64,000 bases of DNA from Erythroxylum novogranatense (GCA_029891385.1 CM057228.1:60209783-60273782); one strand, 5' to 3'. Positions 1 to 12,800 are shown, numbered from the stretch's first letter. Numbers and translations: made by a program. The notes: generated by a model not told the origin, from the sequence alone.

Positions 1-381
1 ATATTCACACTGAACGGTGGGGCGGTTAGTTGGAAGAGTTCCAAACAAGAGACAAATGCCGATTCAACAACCGAGGCAGAGTACATTGCCGCTTCAGACG
101 CAGCAAAGGAAGCAGTTTGGATCAAAAAGTTCATTACTGAACTTGGTGTGGTTCCTAGCTGTGATGGGCCCATACAGTTGTATTGTGACAACAATGGGGC
201 TATTGCGTAGGCGAAGGAACCAAGGTCTCATCAATGATCCAAACACGTACTCCGCAGATATCATCTGATTAGGGAGATCATTGGTCGAGGTGATGTCCAG
301 ATAAAGAGAATTCCCACTGAGCAAAATATTGCTGATCCATTGACGAAGCCATTGTCACAGAAGAGCTTTGATTCTCATGTA
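1..381 (+). pseudogene. Ty1/copia pol 3' end (RNase H), fragment
   Basis: Reads in frame 1 from the window edge as the C-terminal RNase H of a copia polyprotein: the segments EAEYIAASDAAKEAVW, LYCDNNGAIA and NIADPLTKPLSQK are seen. It is the same family as element B: 33430-33820 gives the same protein. Two in-frame stops occur, near 208 (TAG where a CAG lies in related copies) and near 235 (TGA where CGA lies in the copy at 33675). The similarity stops abruptly at about 381, some 50 bp before the stop codon and 3' LTR would be expected, and the sequence continues as the inside of a gypsy LTR. The rest of this element lies left of the window. It has no function as given. Confidence 0.9.
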
Positions 382-1897
382 CCAAAGTGGTGAGAAGTTG
401 GCCTTCGTCACGGCGTGTGGAGGCATGCGTGCATGCCATGAAAGCTTGTGTCGATTCATGCATGAGCGCACCTTCGCCATGACGAACTCCAATTTTTTTG
501 CCTAGAATTGTTTTGATGTTTCTAGCATAGTTTTTGCTATATAAGTACTATTGAGGTGAGTTTTGATGCGTTGTAAACTAGAGTCATAGATCTACAAGTT
601 TTGTGAAGAAGAGAAGTTCTAAATCTGTCTTTAAAGATATGAAATTTTAGATGGAAGTTAAGAATAGAAATATTGTTTCAGCATGAGTTTTTGAATGGGA
701 TTTTGGTTTTTATTTTAGGAAATCAAGTGAGGCGAGAGGATCAAGAGGTGCAAGAGGAAACTCATTCCTAGGTAAGTACAAGCAAGGATATCAAGGTGGG
801 TTCATGTTTATAATAGAGTAAATAAGTTACTCATTGTTTTATTCAAATCAAGAAAGATTTAATGCTTTAAATTGCATCATCAATGATTGCATTACATGCT
901 ATTGTGGGATGATTATATTTTGCTATATGATTTTCATTCATGATTTATAAAAAAGTTTTCAAAAAGGGTTTGTCTCCTTTCACGAATACATGCACATGAA
1001 TTCATGCTTTCCGAAATGTATGACAAGCAAGTTTACAAGCAAGTGCCAGTTTGGCAAACAAGTTGACAAGAATTTGAATCATGCATGTTTATGTGGGTTT
1101 GCGGTATGTCCCTCATGAACAGTCAAGTGCACATTGACTCACGAAAAGGCTTCTTCCGCCTGCCCGCAAGTGGCACAGGGTTTCTCACAAGGATTCCCTC
1201 ACGAAACTACGTCTACACACAACCATTTCGATGGGAATGTGTAGCACGTCATGAATCAGGGACTGACCCAAACCATCATGTTATGTTATGTTATGTGTTT
1301 ATGATCTGATGTTATGTTTCATGCATCATGAATTGTTCAAGAATAAAGCATTTTTCAAGACAATGACTCATACATGCTCAATTGCTATGATTTTAACAAG
1401 TACCACAGCAATGAGTTATTTTTGAATACTTTTGCTTATTGCAATATTATAAATATGTTCCCACGAGCTTTATAGCTCACCCCCTCTATTCTCCCCCATT
1501 CAGGTGACGAGCAAGAGACCGAGTGAGTCACGAGTTATGGCAGCACTCCATTTTGTTGTGTTTATTTATTTTCAATGTTATATTTTTGGAAGTCAAGGCT
1601 TTAGTTACATTTCAAGTACTATTGATTCAAGGGTATTTTGTACTTTTGGCTCTTGAACTCAAAGTTGTAATTTGATTTGAGATGTTCATAAAGCTTTGTA
1701 AAACTCATCTTTTGGAGTATGAATTATGACTTTGTTTGTTTAAATCAAATGAAAGCAGGTTTTCAAGTTTAATTACGGTGGGTCCATCAAGCCTCCGATG
1801 GCCTTTTTCCTAAATCGTTGAATTAACATGTTTCACCCCACGCATACAGCACCACGCTCTCATGTCCAATGTTGGGCTCCGACAGCGGGATCCAACA
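382..1897 (+). repeat. Gypsy A 5' LTR, missing its 5' third
   Basis: Aligns by eye with about 7490-9031. It ends GGATCCAACA just before the PBS. Landmarks: CG-rich block at 389-480, the shared module with ACAAGTTTTGTGAAG at about 527-640, the island TATGTGGGTTTG onward at 1090-1290, and pyrimidine-rich DNA followed by CAG/GTGACGAG at 1480-1510. The join to copia sequence at 381/382 is not an LTR terminus, so this end was made by deletion or illegitimate recombination. Confidence 0.9.
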
Positions 1898-1902
1898 TTT
1901 TG

Positions 1903-1914
1903 TGGTATCAGAGC
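1903..1914 (+). other. Primer-binding site (initiator tRNA-Met)
   Basis: TGGTATCAGAGC lies 5 bp after the 5' LTR end (CCAACA, 1897). It is complementary to the 3' end of plant initiator tRNA-Met and primes minus-strand cDNA synthesis. Confidence 0.92.
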
Positions 1915-2056
1915 GGCCTAGGTTTTGGTCTAGGGCTGCATGGCATTGCTTTCAAGGACTTGCATTGTTTTACATGATTTGAACGATTTTTGCATGCTTT
2001 GGAAATTGTTTTACTTGAACTAAAGTTTTCAATGGTTTTATATTGAAGGAGTAAAA

Positions 2057-5000
2057 ATGCCGCCTCAAAAGAGAACTCGGGGAGCTATAGCTCGATCTCA
2101 TTCTCGTCAGGGGGGCACGGATGAATCCCATGTTCCGCAGGATGCTGAGACACATTCTGCTCCGATTTCTGAGGCACCTAGTTTGTAACAAGAAATGCCT
2201 CCTCCGCCTCCTCCTATGCCTCAGGGAAATCCCATGGATCCGAGTTTCCTTCAAGCCTTTGCTCAGGCTTTCACGTATGTCATGGGTCAGAGATCTCAAA
2301 TACTGATGCAAGCTCTAGTAGATAGGAGTGGGCAGTATGATAAGCTCCGTAAGTTTGGGGCTGTGGATTTCAATGGGACGACAAATCCAGAAGAGGCTAA
2401 AACCTGGTTAAAGAGGACCGAGAGGGTTCCAGTTCAGATGAAATGCTCAGATGAGGACAAGTTAGACTATGCAGTCAGTTTGTTGCAGGGTGACGCACTG
2501 CATTGGTGGGAATCAGTGCCTCACAGCCAGATTGTTCCTTCGGTGCTGACATGGAGGGACTTTGTAGAAGTGTTCAGAAAGAAGTATCTCTCTAGAGTCT
2601 ATGTGCAAGATAAGGCCAAAGAATTTCTGAATCTCACTCAGAGGGACATGAGTGTGAACGAGAATGAGCTGAAGTTCACACAACTTTCTCGTTATGCAGC
2701 TAATATAGTGGCGACAGAAGAAGACAAGTGTCGTAAGTTTGAAGGGGGTCTTCACTTGGAAATCAGGGAGAAAGTCTTGATCCACAATTTTTGTGACTAC
2801 CAGCAATTGGTGGATGCTGCACTCCAGGCTGAAAAGCTGGAGAATATCAGAAATGAAGCAAGCAGGAAGAGGAGGAACAGGGAACAGTCTTTTAAGAAAG
2901 GATCTAGTGCTCCAATGTCTGAGAGGAGCACAAGGAGCTTTCACACCCAGAGTGAAGTGGGCAGTAGTGACTCTACCAGGAACAGGCAGGTAAAGGCAGT
3001 ATCAGGGCAAGCCTTTAATGTGGGAGGCACTGGAAGAGCAGGAAAGAGTTGGTTCACCAACCCCCTATGTGACCATTGTGGGAAACGTCACCAAGGAGAG
3101 TGCCTCAGGTTACTTGGAGTCTGTTTTAGATGCGGAGATAAAGGAAATATAGCCAAGGATTGTCCACAGGCATCGAGACAGGAAGGGTCACAGTTTCAAG
3201 CTCCAAGGCGTGCAGAAACAGTGGGAACCAAGCCAGTTACTGAGGTAGGCAGCTCTGGGACTGCAAGGAAGGCTATTCCTCCAGGAAGGCCAAGGGGTCA
3301 GGCGCCGGCAAGAGTGTTTTCCATGAGGGAGGAAGCTGCAGTTGCATCTGAGGTTGTCACGGGTATGGCCCAGTTACTTGATTCAGCAGTATTTGTTTTA
3401 ATTGATTCTGGTTCCACACATTCTTTTGTTTCTGCAAGCATAGCATTGCATGGTGTGAATTCTGTGCCTTTGGATAGGCCTTTGCTTGTTAGTACTCCTT
3501 TAGGGAGGAGTGTGGTGATCATTCAGGTGTATGAGCAGTGTGAGCTTTTCTTTGATGGTGCTAGATTGGTAGTGGACTTACTACCGCTAGACCTTCGAGG
3601 GTTAGATGTTATTCTGGGGATGGATACTATGGAGAAGTATCTGGAAAAGCTAGATTGTGGTCAGAAAGAGGTAGAGTTTGATTTGGGTAGCGGTGAGAAG
3701 GTGAGCTTCAGAGGGGACACGAAGACACCATCGCCAAGACTGATTTCAGCTATGTTAACTGAAAGGATGATGGGCCGGGGGTGTGAAGCTTTCGTGGCAC
3801 ATGGTGTGGATGCTGATGCGAATGAAGGGAAGCTAGAGGATTTTCCGATTGTGAGGGAGTTTCCATATATGTTCCCAGATGAATTGCCCGGTTTGCCGCC
3901 GGTGAGGGAAATCGAGTTTTCCATTGATTTGATTCCCAAAACCGTGCCTATTTCAATACCCCCGTATAGGATGGCTCCAGCAGAGTTGAGAGAGCTGAAG
4001 GAACAGTTGGAGAAACTGTTAGGGAAGGGGTATGTTAGACAGAGTTCGTCTCCTTGGGGAGCGCCGGTTATGTTTGTCAAGAAAAAGGATGGATCATGGC
4101 GGATGTGTATTGATTATCGGAGACTCAATAAGGTGACAATTAAGAACAAGTATCCTTTGCCACGGATAGATGATCTATTTGACCAGCTGCAGGGAGCAAG
4201 GGTTTTCTCCAAGATCGATCTCAGGTCAGGCTATCATCAACTCAGAATCAAGGAGTCTGATGTAAGCAAGACAGCATTCAGGACTCGATATAGGCATTAT
4301 GAGTTTTTGGTTATGCCATTCGGCTTGGCCAAAGCTCCAGCAGCTTTCATGGATCTTATGAATAGGGTCTTCAAGGAGTTTCTGGATCAGTTTGTCATAG
4401 TGTTTATAGATGACATTCTGGTGTATTCCAAGAGTGAAGAAGAGCATGAGGAGCATCTCAGGATTGTATTGCAGACTTTGAGGGAGAGAGAGCTTTATGC
4501 TAAGTTCAACAATTATGAGTTCTGGCTTCATGAGGTGACATTCCTTGGGCATGTGATTTCGCAGGATGGAGTACATGTTGACCCAAGAAAAGTTAAAGCA
4601 GTGGTGAATTGGCCTGCACCCAAGTCAGTGACAGAGGTAAGGAGTTTTCTGGGTCTGGTAGGTTACTACAGGAGGTTTGTAGAAGGATTCTCCATGATAG
4701 CTACTCCGATGACCAAGCTATTGAGGAAGAATCAGAAGTTCATCTGGACTGATGAATGCCAGAAGAGCTTTGAGGAGCTCTAGCACAGGTTGACAAGTGC
4801 TCCAGTGCTGATTTTGCCTTCTGGTGATGAGGGCTATACAGTATATAGTGACGCTTAGAGAAAGGGTCTCGGTTGTGTGTTGATGCAAGGAGACAGGGTG
4901 ATAGCATATGCTTCAAGGCAACTGAAGCCGTATGAGTTGAATTATCCGACTCATGATTTGGAGTTGGCAGTAGTGATTTTTGCCTTGAAGATATGGAGGC

Positions 5001-6754
5001 ATTATCTATATGGGGTTCAGGCGAGGATCTTTACAGATCACAAGAGTCTCAAGTACTTACTGAGTCAGAAGGAATTGAATTTAAGGCAGAGAAGGTGGAT
5101 TGAGTTACTCAAAGACTATGATTTGTTGATTGAGTACCATGCAGGCAAAGCGAATGTAGTGGCTGATGCTTTGAGCAGGAAGTCTTCCATTGCTCATGTT
5201 CAGACAGTTTATCTTCCTTTATTGGAAGAGATGGCCAAGCTTAAGATAAGCTTGAAGCAGGAGGAACCAAATTTCCTTCTAGCTAATTTCAGAGTAAGGC
5301 CAATACTCAGGGAGAAGGTTAGGGAGTTGCAGGCTCGGGATGCAGATTTAAGCAAGCTTCGAGAGAAAATTCAGAACGGTAAGGTTTCTGAAGTTGTAGT
5401 GAGAGATGATGGACTCATGACAGTAGGGGACAGGCTTTGTATTCCAGATAGCAGAGAGGTCAAGGATGAGATTTTGGATGAGGCACACAATGCGCCTTAT
5501 GCCATGCACCCAGGTAGCACCAGGATGTACAAAGATTTGAGAAAGCATTTCTGGTGGAAGGGCATGAAGAGGAATGTAGCAAAGTTTGTCAGTAAGTGTC
5601 TCGTGTGTCAGCAAGTCAAGACTGAACGTCAGGCGCCTTCAGGCAAGTTAAGGCCATTGTCCATTCCTGAGTGGAAGTGGCAAAGAGTAACCATGGATTT
5701 TCTGATGGGTTTGCCCAAGACTAGCAGGAAGCATGATGCCATATGGGTTATTGTGGATAGGTTGATGAAGTCAGCCCATTTTCTGGCCATCAGGCAGACT
5801 GATTCTTTGCATGTGTTAGCAAAGAAGTACATCGATGAGATTGTGAGATTGCATGGGATTCCAGATTCTATAGTTTCTGACAGGGATCCTCGATTCACTT
5901 CGAGATTCTGGGGAAGCTTGTAGGAAGCTTTAGGTACTAAGCTGCATTTTAGTACGGCTTTTCACCCTCAGATGGATGGTCAATCTGAGAGGACCATTCG
6001 AAAACTTGAGGGAATGCTCAGGATATGTGTGTTGGATTTCAAGGGAGCTTGGGATGAGCATTTTCCATTAGTCAAATTTGCTTATAATAATTCGCACCAT
6101 TCAAGCATTCAGATGGCTCCATATGAAGCCTTGTATGGAAGGAGGTGTAGGACCCCGATATGCTGGGATGAAGAAGGGGAGAGGAAACTGGTAGGAACAG
6201 AATTGATCCAGATGACAGTGGATAAAGTCAATCTGGTTAAGCAACGACTTAAGGCATCCCAGGATAGGATGAAGAGTTACACTGATGCTCATCTGAAGGA
6301 GATGGAATATGAAGTTGGTGAAAAAGTGTTCCTCAAGACGTCTCCTTGGAAGGGAGTAATGAGGTTTGGCAAGAAGGGAAAGTTGAGTCCAAGATATGTG
6401 GGTCCTTATGAGATTCTTGAGAGGATCGAACCACTAGCCTACAGGTTGGCGTTGCCTCCAGAATTGTCTCAGATTCATGATGTCTTTCATGTCTCCATAC
6501 TGAGAAGGTATAGATCGGATCCTTCTCATGTCATTCAGGCTACAGAAGTTCAGTTGAGAGATGATTTGAGCTACGAGGAGATTCCAGTAGAGATCTTGGA
6601 CACAAAGGAAAAGGTCCTCAGGAACAAGACGGTTCAGCTAGTTAAAGTTCTATGGAGGAACCATTCAGTGGAAGAGGCCACGTGGGAGCCATTGGACGCT
6701 ATGAAAGAGAAGTATCCAAGCCTCTTCGATGATTCAGGTAAATTTCGAGGCTGA
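2057..6754 (+). pseudogene. Gypsy A gag-pol polyprotein (chromovirus), nonsense-interrupted
   Basis: One continuous frame of about 1,565 codons from the ATG after the leader (ATGCCGCCTC, same position as in element C). Order: gag core with [16 protein letters not shown] near 2500; zinc knuckle CX2CX4HX4C-like at 3122-3163, where His is replaced ([14 protein letters not shown]); protease with DSGSTHSF at 3404; reverse transcriptase with FIDD at 4403-4414; RNase H with [10 protein letters not shown] near 5035; integrase with an HPG...CLVC zinc region (5504-5610) and catalytic D at 5696, D at 5879 and E at 5987 (36 codons apart, D35E); C-terminal chromodomain-like part with VKVLWRNHSVEEATWEP near 6640. 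In-frame stops lie at 2186, 4781, 4856 and 5921. Polymerase and integrase motifs survive, but the polyprotein cannot be made in one piece. The lineage call rests on domain order and the chromodomain. Confidence 0.93.
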
Positions 6755-6764
6755 AATTTCTTTT

Positions 6765-6778
6765 AAGAGGGGGAGAAA
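6765..6778 (+). other. Polypurine tract of gypsy A
   Basis: AAGAGGGGGAGAAA directly precedes the 3' LTR start TGTTGGGTCCC. It is the primer for plus-strand cDNA synthesis. The same tract precedes the LTRs of C and of array F. Confidence 0.9.
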
Positions 6779-9031
6779 TGTTGGGTCCCAAATTGTTTTT
6801 CTTGATGTTATTAGGTATGAATTATGTTGATTGTGTAAATTGTTGCATAGTTTGATTTTTAGTGGAAGTGTTAGTGGGAAATTAAGATTAAATTGAGATT
6901 TGTGTGAAATAAGTGGTTAAGAAAGAGTAAAAGTCTATAAGGGCAAAATGGGCAAGTCACTTAGGTTAGGAAGATTAAGACTAAGCAAGGAAGGGCATTT
7001 CAGTCCATGTGCTATCTTTTAGGCTTAAGTAAAAGAGAATAAAAGAAAGGAAAATAAAAAGAAGAGAGGAGGAGAAGAGATAGTCGTGGGAAGAGAAGAA
7101 GAAGAAGAGAAAAAAGAGGAAAGCTAGGGTTGGCGATTTTCGAAGGATTGAAGCAATTTCTGGTAAGTTCAAGCTCTTCTACTCTTGTTTGGGTTGAATT
7201 AAACCCTAGATTTGCTTGGAATGATGTTGGAAACGATGGTTTAGGGTTTAGGGAAAAAATAGGTGAAATCTCTTAGGGTTGTTGATTTGGTTGTGTTTTT
7301 GTTGATGTTTTTGTGTTGGATGAATTTAGAAATGAAGTATCAAGCATGATCTAAAGTGTAAGTATGTTGCATGAGCAAAAGAGTAGGATTGAAGTGGGAA
7401 AAAGCAGGAAAAATCGGGTTCGGAGGAAGTTCCCCGACCCGCACGTCGCGACGTGCTCATGAGCACGCCGTGGCGTGCGAAAGTTTTGCACGACGTGGCG
7501 AGAAGCTAGCCTTTGTCGCAGAGTGCGGAGGCGTGCATGCACGCCGCAGTGCATAGGTCGCTTTCATGGCGAAGCTTGCGGCCTTCGTCAAGTGTGCTGC
7601 AGTCGCTCGCCATGATTTAACTCCAATTTTTCTGCCTAGAATTGTTTTGATGTTTTTAGCATACCTTTTGTTACAAAAGTCCTGTTGAGGTGATTTTTGA
7701 TGCGTTGTAAACTAGAGTCATAGATCTACAAGTTTTATGAAGAAGAGAAGTTCTAAATCTGTCTTTAAGGATATGAAATTTTGGATGGAAGTTAAGAATA
7801 GAAATATTGTTTCAGCATGAGTTTTTGAATGGGATTTTGGTTCTTATTTTAGGAAATCAAGTGAGGCAAGAGGATCAAGAGGTGCAAGAGGAAACTCATT
7901 CCTAGGCAAGTACAAGCAAGGATATCAAGGTGGGTTCATGTTTATAATAGAGTAAATAAGTTACTCATTGTTTTGTTCAAATCAAGAAAGATTTAATGCT
8001 TTAAATTGCATCATCAATGATTGCAGTACGTGCTATTATCGGATGATTATATTTTGCTATATGATTTGCATTCATGATTTATAAAAAGGTTTTCAAAAAG
8101 GGGTTGTCTCCTTTCACGAATATATGCACATGAATTCATGCTTTCCGAAATGTATGATAAGTAAGTTTACAAGCAAGTGCCAGTTTGGCAAACAAGTTGA
8201 CAAGAATTTGAATCATGCATGTTTATGTGGGTTTGCGATATGTCCCTCACGAACAGTCAAGTGCACATTGACTCACGAAAAGGCTTCTCCCGTCAGCCTG
8301 CAAGTGGCATAGGGTTTCTCACAAGGATTCCCTCACGAAACTATGTCTACACACAACCATTTCGATGGGAATGTGTAGCACGTCATGAATCAGGGACTGA
8401 CCCAAACCATCATGTTATGTTATGTTATGTGTTTATGATCTGATGTTATGTTTCATGCATCATAAATTGTTCAAGAATCAAGCATTTTTCAAGATAATGA
8501 CTCATACATGCTCAATTGCTATGATTTTAACAAGTACCACGGCAATGAGTTATTTTTGAATACTTTTTCTTATTGCAATATTATAAATATGTTCTCACGA
8601 GCTTGATAACTCACCCCCTCTATTCTCCCCCATTCAGGTGACGAGTAAGAGACCGAGTGAGTCACGAGTTATGGCAACACTCCATTTTGTTATGTTTATT
8701 TATTGTCAATGTTATATTTTTGGAAGTCAAGGATTTAGTTACATTTCAAGTACTATTGATTCAAGGGTATTTTGTACTTTTGGCTCTTGAACTCAAAGTT
8801 GTAATTTGATTTGAGATGTTCACAAAGCTTTGTAAAACTCATCTTTTGGAGCATGAATTATGGCTTTGTTTGTTTAAATCAAATGAAAGCAGGTTTTCAA
8901 GTTTAATCACAGTGGGTCCATCGAGCCTCCGATGGCCTTTTTCCTAAATCGTTGAATTAACATGTTTCACCCCACGCACACAGCACCACGCTCTCATGTC
9001 CGATGTTGGGCTCCGGCAGCGGAGTCCAACA
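6779..9031 (+). repeat. Gypsy A 3' LTR (2,253 bp)
   Basis: Starts TGTTGGGTCCC and ends GGAGTCCAACA. Contents in order: purine-rich leader-like stretch (7030-7120), GTAAGT donor-like site at 7163, telo-box AAACCCTA at 7201, two telomere-type repeats TTTAGGG at 7240-7253, CG-rich block at 7418-7612, shared module at about 7662-7780, island at 8219-8440, and a pyrimidine tract ending in CAG at 8635-8637. Short ORFs inside it are not conserved between the LTR copies and are not annotated. Confidence 0.93.
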
Positions 9032-9097
9032 GTGGGATATGTATCGGGACGGCCTACGGGCGTGCCGGTGTATACCCTACGGTAAGGGGGCGCTACA
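9032..9097 (+). repeat. Possible 3' end of another LTR
   Basis: GC-rich 66 bp ending GGGGGCGCTACA, which resembles the GGGGTGCTACA terminus of the solo LTR ending at 62464. No matching start or PBS is visible. It may be the older element into which A landed, or an unrelated terminus. Confidence 0.35.
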
Positions 9098-9804
9098 CTT
9101 AAATTATAAGAGCAAAATATTGTCATTAAAAAATTAAAATTAGTTACTATAAGAAGAACACAAAGATAAAAGTACACTAATTAAAACTTGTTATTAGTAA
9201 AGACTCACCCGAGCTTCGTCTAAGTTAGGAATAAATCATTTAAGTTCAAATTTAGTTATAGTCGTCCAATGAAAACTAGCTTTCGCTACAACTAAGATGA
9301 ATTCTCTTATAAATTACTTCCCTCCATAATTAGCTGCAGAAGGTTCGAACCTAATTTGGAAATTGCCGGAGATGCTTTTGTTAGGGTACAATTAGGGTAA
9401 CTCTTAGGGGGCGCTTGGTTCATAGAGGGCAATGGGAATGAGAATGGAAATGAATATAGTGAGGAATGGAAATGGATATAATCATTATATTTATGATGGT
9501 TGGTTAAGATGAAGGAATAATTACCATTACCATTGATGGTGGTTGGTTTGTTAAAAATCTTGAAAAATAAAATTTTGGTAAATTTTTGTTTTATATCAAA
9601 TTTAAATATATTCTAATTAATTATATTTTATGCACCCTATTTATAATGAGAGAATGTTTAAAATCAAGTATATTGCAGCATTTTATTTCCAATAGCTCTT
9701 GAAAAAAAATACTCTTATCTTTTCTCGCATCAGCATATCATTAGTTACATAATATCCTCAAAATACAATTTAATAATCCAAAATATTGCACAATTTATTG
9801 ACAT
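9098..9804. other. Unassigned AT-rich intergenic DNA
   Basis: No gene is visible. At about 9406-9540 the sequence TTAGGGGGCGCTTGGTTCAT followed by runs of GGGAATGAGAATGG resembles one end of a PIF/Harbinger-type MITE after a TTA target site, but I cannot find the matching opposite terminus, so it is left unassigned. Confidence 0.5.
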
Positions 9805-12800
9805 TGTTGGAACTCGATTTTGTAACCGGATCCCAACCGAAAAAAATGAAAACAGAAACAAACAAAAAACAAAAAAACAAACGAAATCAAATCGGATCCC
9901 AAAGCGAAAGGGATCGAAAGCGCGTGCGGAACTAAAAGAAAATCGAACTCTTAATGAGCCATAAAAAATCGAAAGGCTCGAAAATCATAAAGCGGAAACG
10001 AATTTACAAAAACTCTGAATCAAAGAAACCAAAACGGTTCAATTGCACTGAAAGTCAAAATCCAACATCTGAAGCGTGTACCTTAGAAAACTAGTGTTGG
10101 AAACTCAAGACTAAACCAATCCGAAACCAGTATAGATTTTTTTTTCATTTTATTCAACTTTATTCAAAGCAATACACTTTTTCAATTTGGAATTCATCAA
10201 TTCCATAACCTCAATTTTTCTATTCTACAAATGCGAATCATAACTATCAATTTAAACACAATCTTATTTTTCTTTTGTCATAAAATCTCACACAAGATTT
10301 ATACACAATCAAGCCATACACAATAAGCACTTCTATATTCCAAAACCATCAACACAATCATTACTATCATCGGACCTCCTGTCCGGAGTCCCAGCAAAAG
10401 CAAACATTATCAATCATCATCATATACATCGCACTTCAAATAATTCTTAATCATCAAAATCATTGGACCTCCTGTCTGGAATCTAAACACATTTATATGC
10501 AATTCACATACCATATCCATACACAAATTTAATCCCAATTCCATACGCAAATCCATAATTCATTTACATGCCAAAATAAATGCCTTACAAACTTTAATGG
10601 CATTTTCAAGCCACAAAACAACATCAATCATAAACCAAAATACAAAGATACAAAAATCTCCAAAACACACAGCATAAGCCTAAGCTCTCATTTTTACAAA
10701 AATCTAACTTAAAAATACAATCATAAATATAATCAAACAAATGTCTCGACTTTCTTTCATCTGATCTCCTTCTTGATACCTGGAGATGGGGATGAAAGGG
10801 GGGGTGAGCTTTACAACTCGTGGATAACATGTTTATAACTGGAAAATAAGCAAAAATCATTTTTCAAAACTTATTACCAGTTTATAGAAATTTCATAGTA
10901 GAAAAATCATCAAATTCTTATTTCTAAAAAATTCTCAATTTATCAAATAATTCATGAGCAATTTCAAAAACATGGATGCATCACACTTAGAAACAAAAAA
11001 AACACATAAACAAATCAGAATGGTTTGGGTCGGTCCAGAAACAAAATGTACTACACATTCTCACATAGCGATCCTGTGTAGCCGTGAACAGAACGTACTA
11101 CACTTTCCCGCATAGCGGTCCAGTGTAGTCGTGAACTTATGGGAGTCCGTAACGGAGTTCCAATGTCACTAGCGGGCAGGCGGGCAAAGCCTATAAACAG
11201 ACAAGTGCACTTGACTCTTAAGGGACCTAACCAAACCCACATAACAGATAATTCATACTTGAAAACCAGACTGCCCGAAGGCATATTTCGAAAACTTAAT
11301 TTTTCATAATCATGTCATATCAGACACATTGACATTAACAATTTCACAAAGTCAATCCAATTCACATAACATATTCGCAATCATTCAAAGAATGCAACAA
11401 TTTTTAGCAATATAATCAAATTATTTAAATCATGTGAAAACAATGAATTTCAGAAATTTCTATCAATTTCTCAAATCATGTAAAACAATAACTTTAACCT
11501 TTGTAACAATTTTTCAAAATCATTCGGAAACAATAAAATTTGAAAATATTTTCCTTCTTCATTTTTCGAAAACACATAATTGGCTTATAATCAAATCATA
11601 AACATGGTACCCACCTCATTTCCATGCTTAATTTTTTGTCCAAAGCTTCTCTTTCTCCATTACCTCACTTAAATTCCCTAATTCATGACAAAATTCCTAA
11701 TTAATAAACATCCAAAATTGAACATCACATAGGGCATAATCACTAAAATTAACTTTAGAAATCAAAAACCCATACCATTCTCAAGCTATTTAAACCAAAA
11801 TCTCTTTAAAATTCAAACATTAAAAATCTTCTCTTACCTTAATCTTCTCCAAATTCGCAATTTCTTGGATCATATTGAAGCTCTCATCTTCTTCCATCTT
11901 TTTCCTTCATGAATAAGCATCAAAATATCTCTTAAAAATCAAGAAAATAAAAGCCCTAATTTCTTCTTTCTTCTTTCCTCTCCCCATCCAAAACCACTTT
12001 TCTCTCTTCTTTATTCTTTCTTTTCTTTTCCTTCTTTTCTTCCTAATTTTCGTGCATTCCTTCCTTCTTAAATGACAGCCCACCTTACTTGTCATTAATG
12101 AATGGAAAATGACCCATTTGCCCTTCCTTAAAAGCCTTATAACTTAAAACCTTAAGTGATCTTCCAAATTTGCCCCTAAAGCATTTTCAACACTTTAATT
12201 TTATTTAATCCAATCAACCTATGCCATATGATCTTATTCAAATTAATATTTTAATTATTCACATTAACATGCTAATTTATTTCCTCAAAAATCATAAAAT
12301 AAATCAAAGTCTCAAAAGATCAATTAAATCATACTTAACTTAGGACATTTTTCAAATCATTATATTGAAGGAATTTGTTAAAACTTCCTTCTAGAGAAAT
12401 GTTCCTTATAGTCTCAATTTCATAACTCCACCAAAATAATTCAATTTGGTGCACTAATCTAAAAGTTATATTCCAAACATTTCGGACTATTCTTATGCTA
12501 AAACAATTTCCTCTGATTTACTTCCATCTGAAAATTGATAGTCTTAGAAACTAAACTCTCTAGTTTAATCCAAATCAAGAATCACCTTATTTGGATGACT
12601 AGAGCAAAAGTTATTACAAAAATATTTTCAGCTCTTACTAATCCAAGACTGAACATTAAACCCAACTTCAATTCAAAAATTGAAAATCCTAGAGTCCGAA
12701 TTAAAATCCAGTCCCTTGATATAACTTGTAGCCCCATGTCTCTAGTTTATTTTTAAAAAAGAATCAATTTAATTGGATCTCCACATACCAACAATTTACT

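Larger units (their letters stand above)
382..9031 (+). mobile_element. Gypsy element A (Tekay/Del-like chromovirus), 5' truncated
   Basis: Ty3/gypsy retrotransposon with 5' LTR remnant (382-1897), tRNA-iMet PBS, gag-pol with C-terminal chromodomain-like segment, polypurine tract and complete 3' LTR (6779-9031). The 5' LTR lacks about the first 700 bp seen in the 3' LTR, so no target-site duplication can be paired; the five bases after the 3' LTR are GTGGG. The two LTRs are close in sequence from about 480 onward but differ in the CG-rich block before it. The gag-pol frame has four nonsense codons and no frameshift. Confidence 0.93.

Noticed and set aside
9406..9540. PIF/Harbinger-type MITE
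   Set aside because: Only one possible terminus (TTA then GGGGGCGC) is seen; no inverted partner before the solo LTR at 9805, so the call is not supported.
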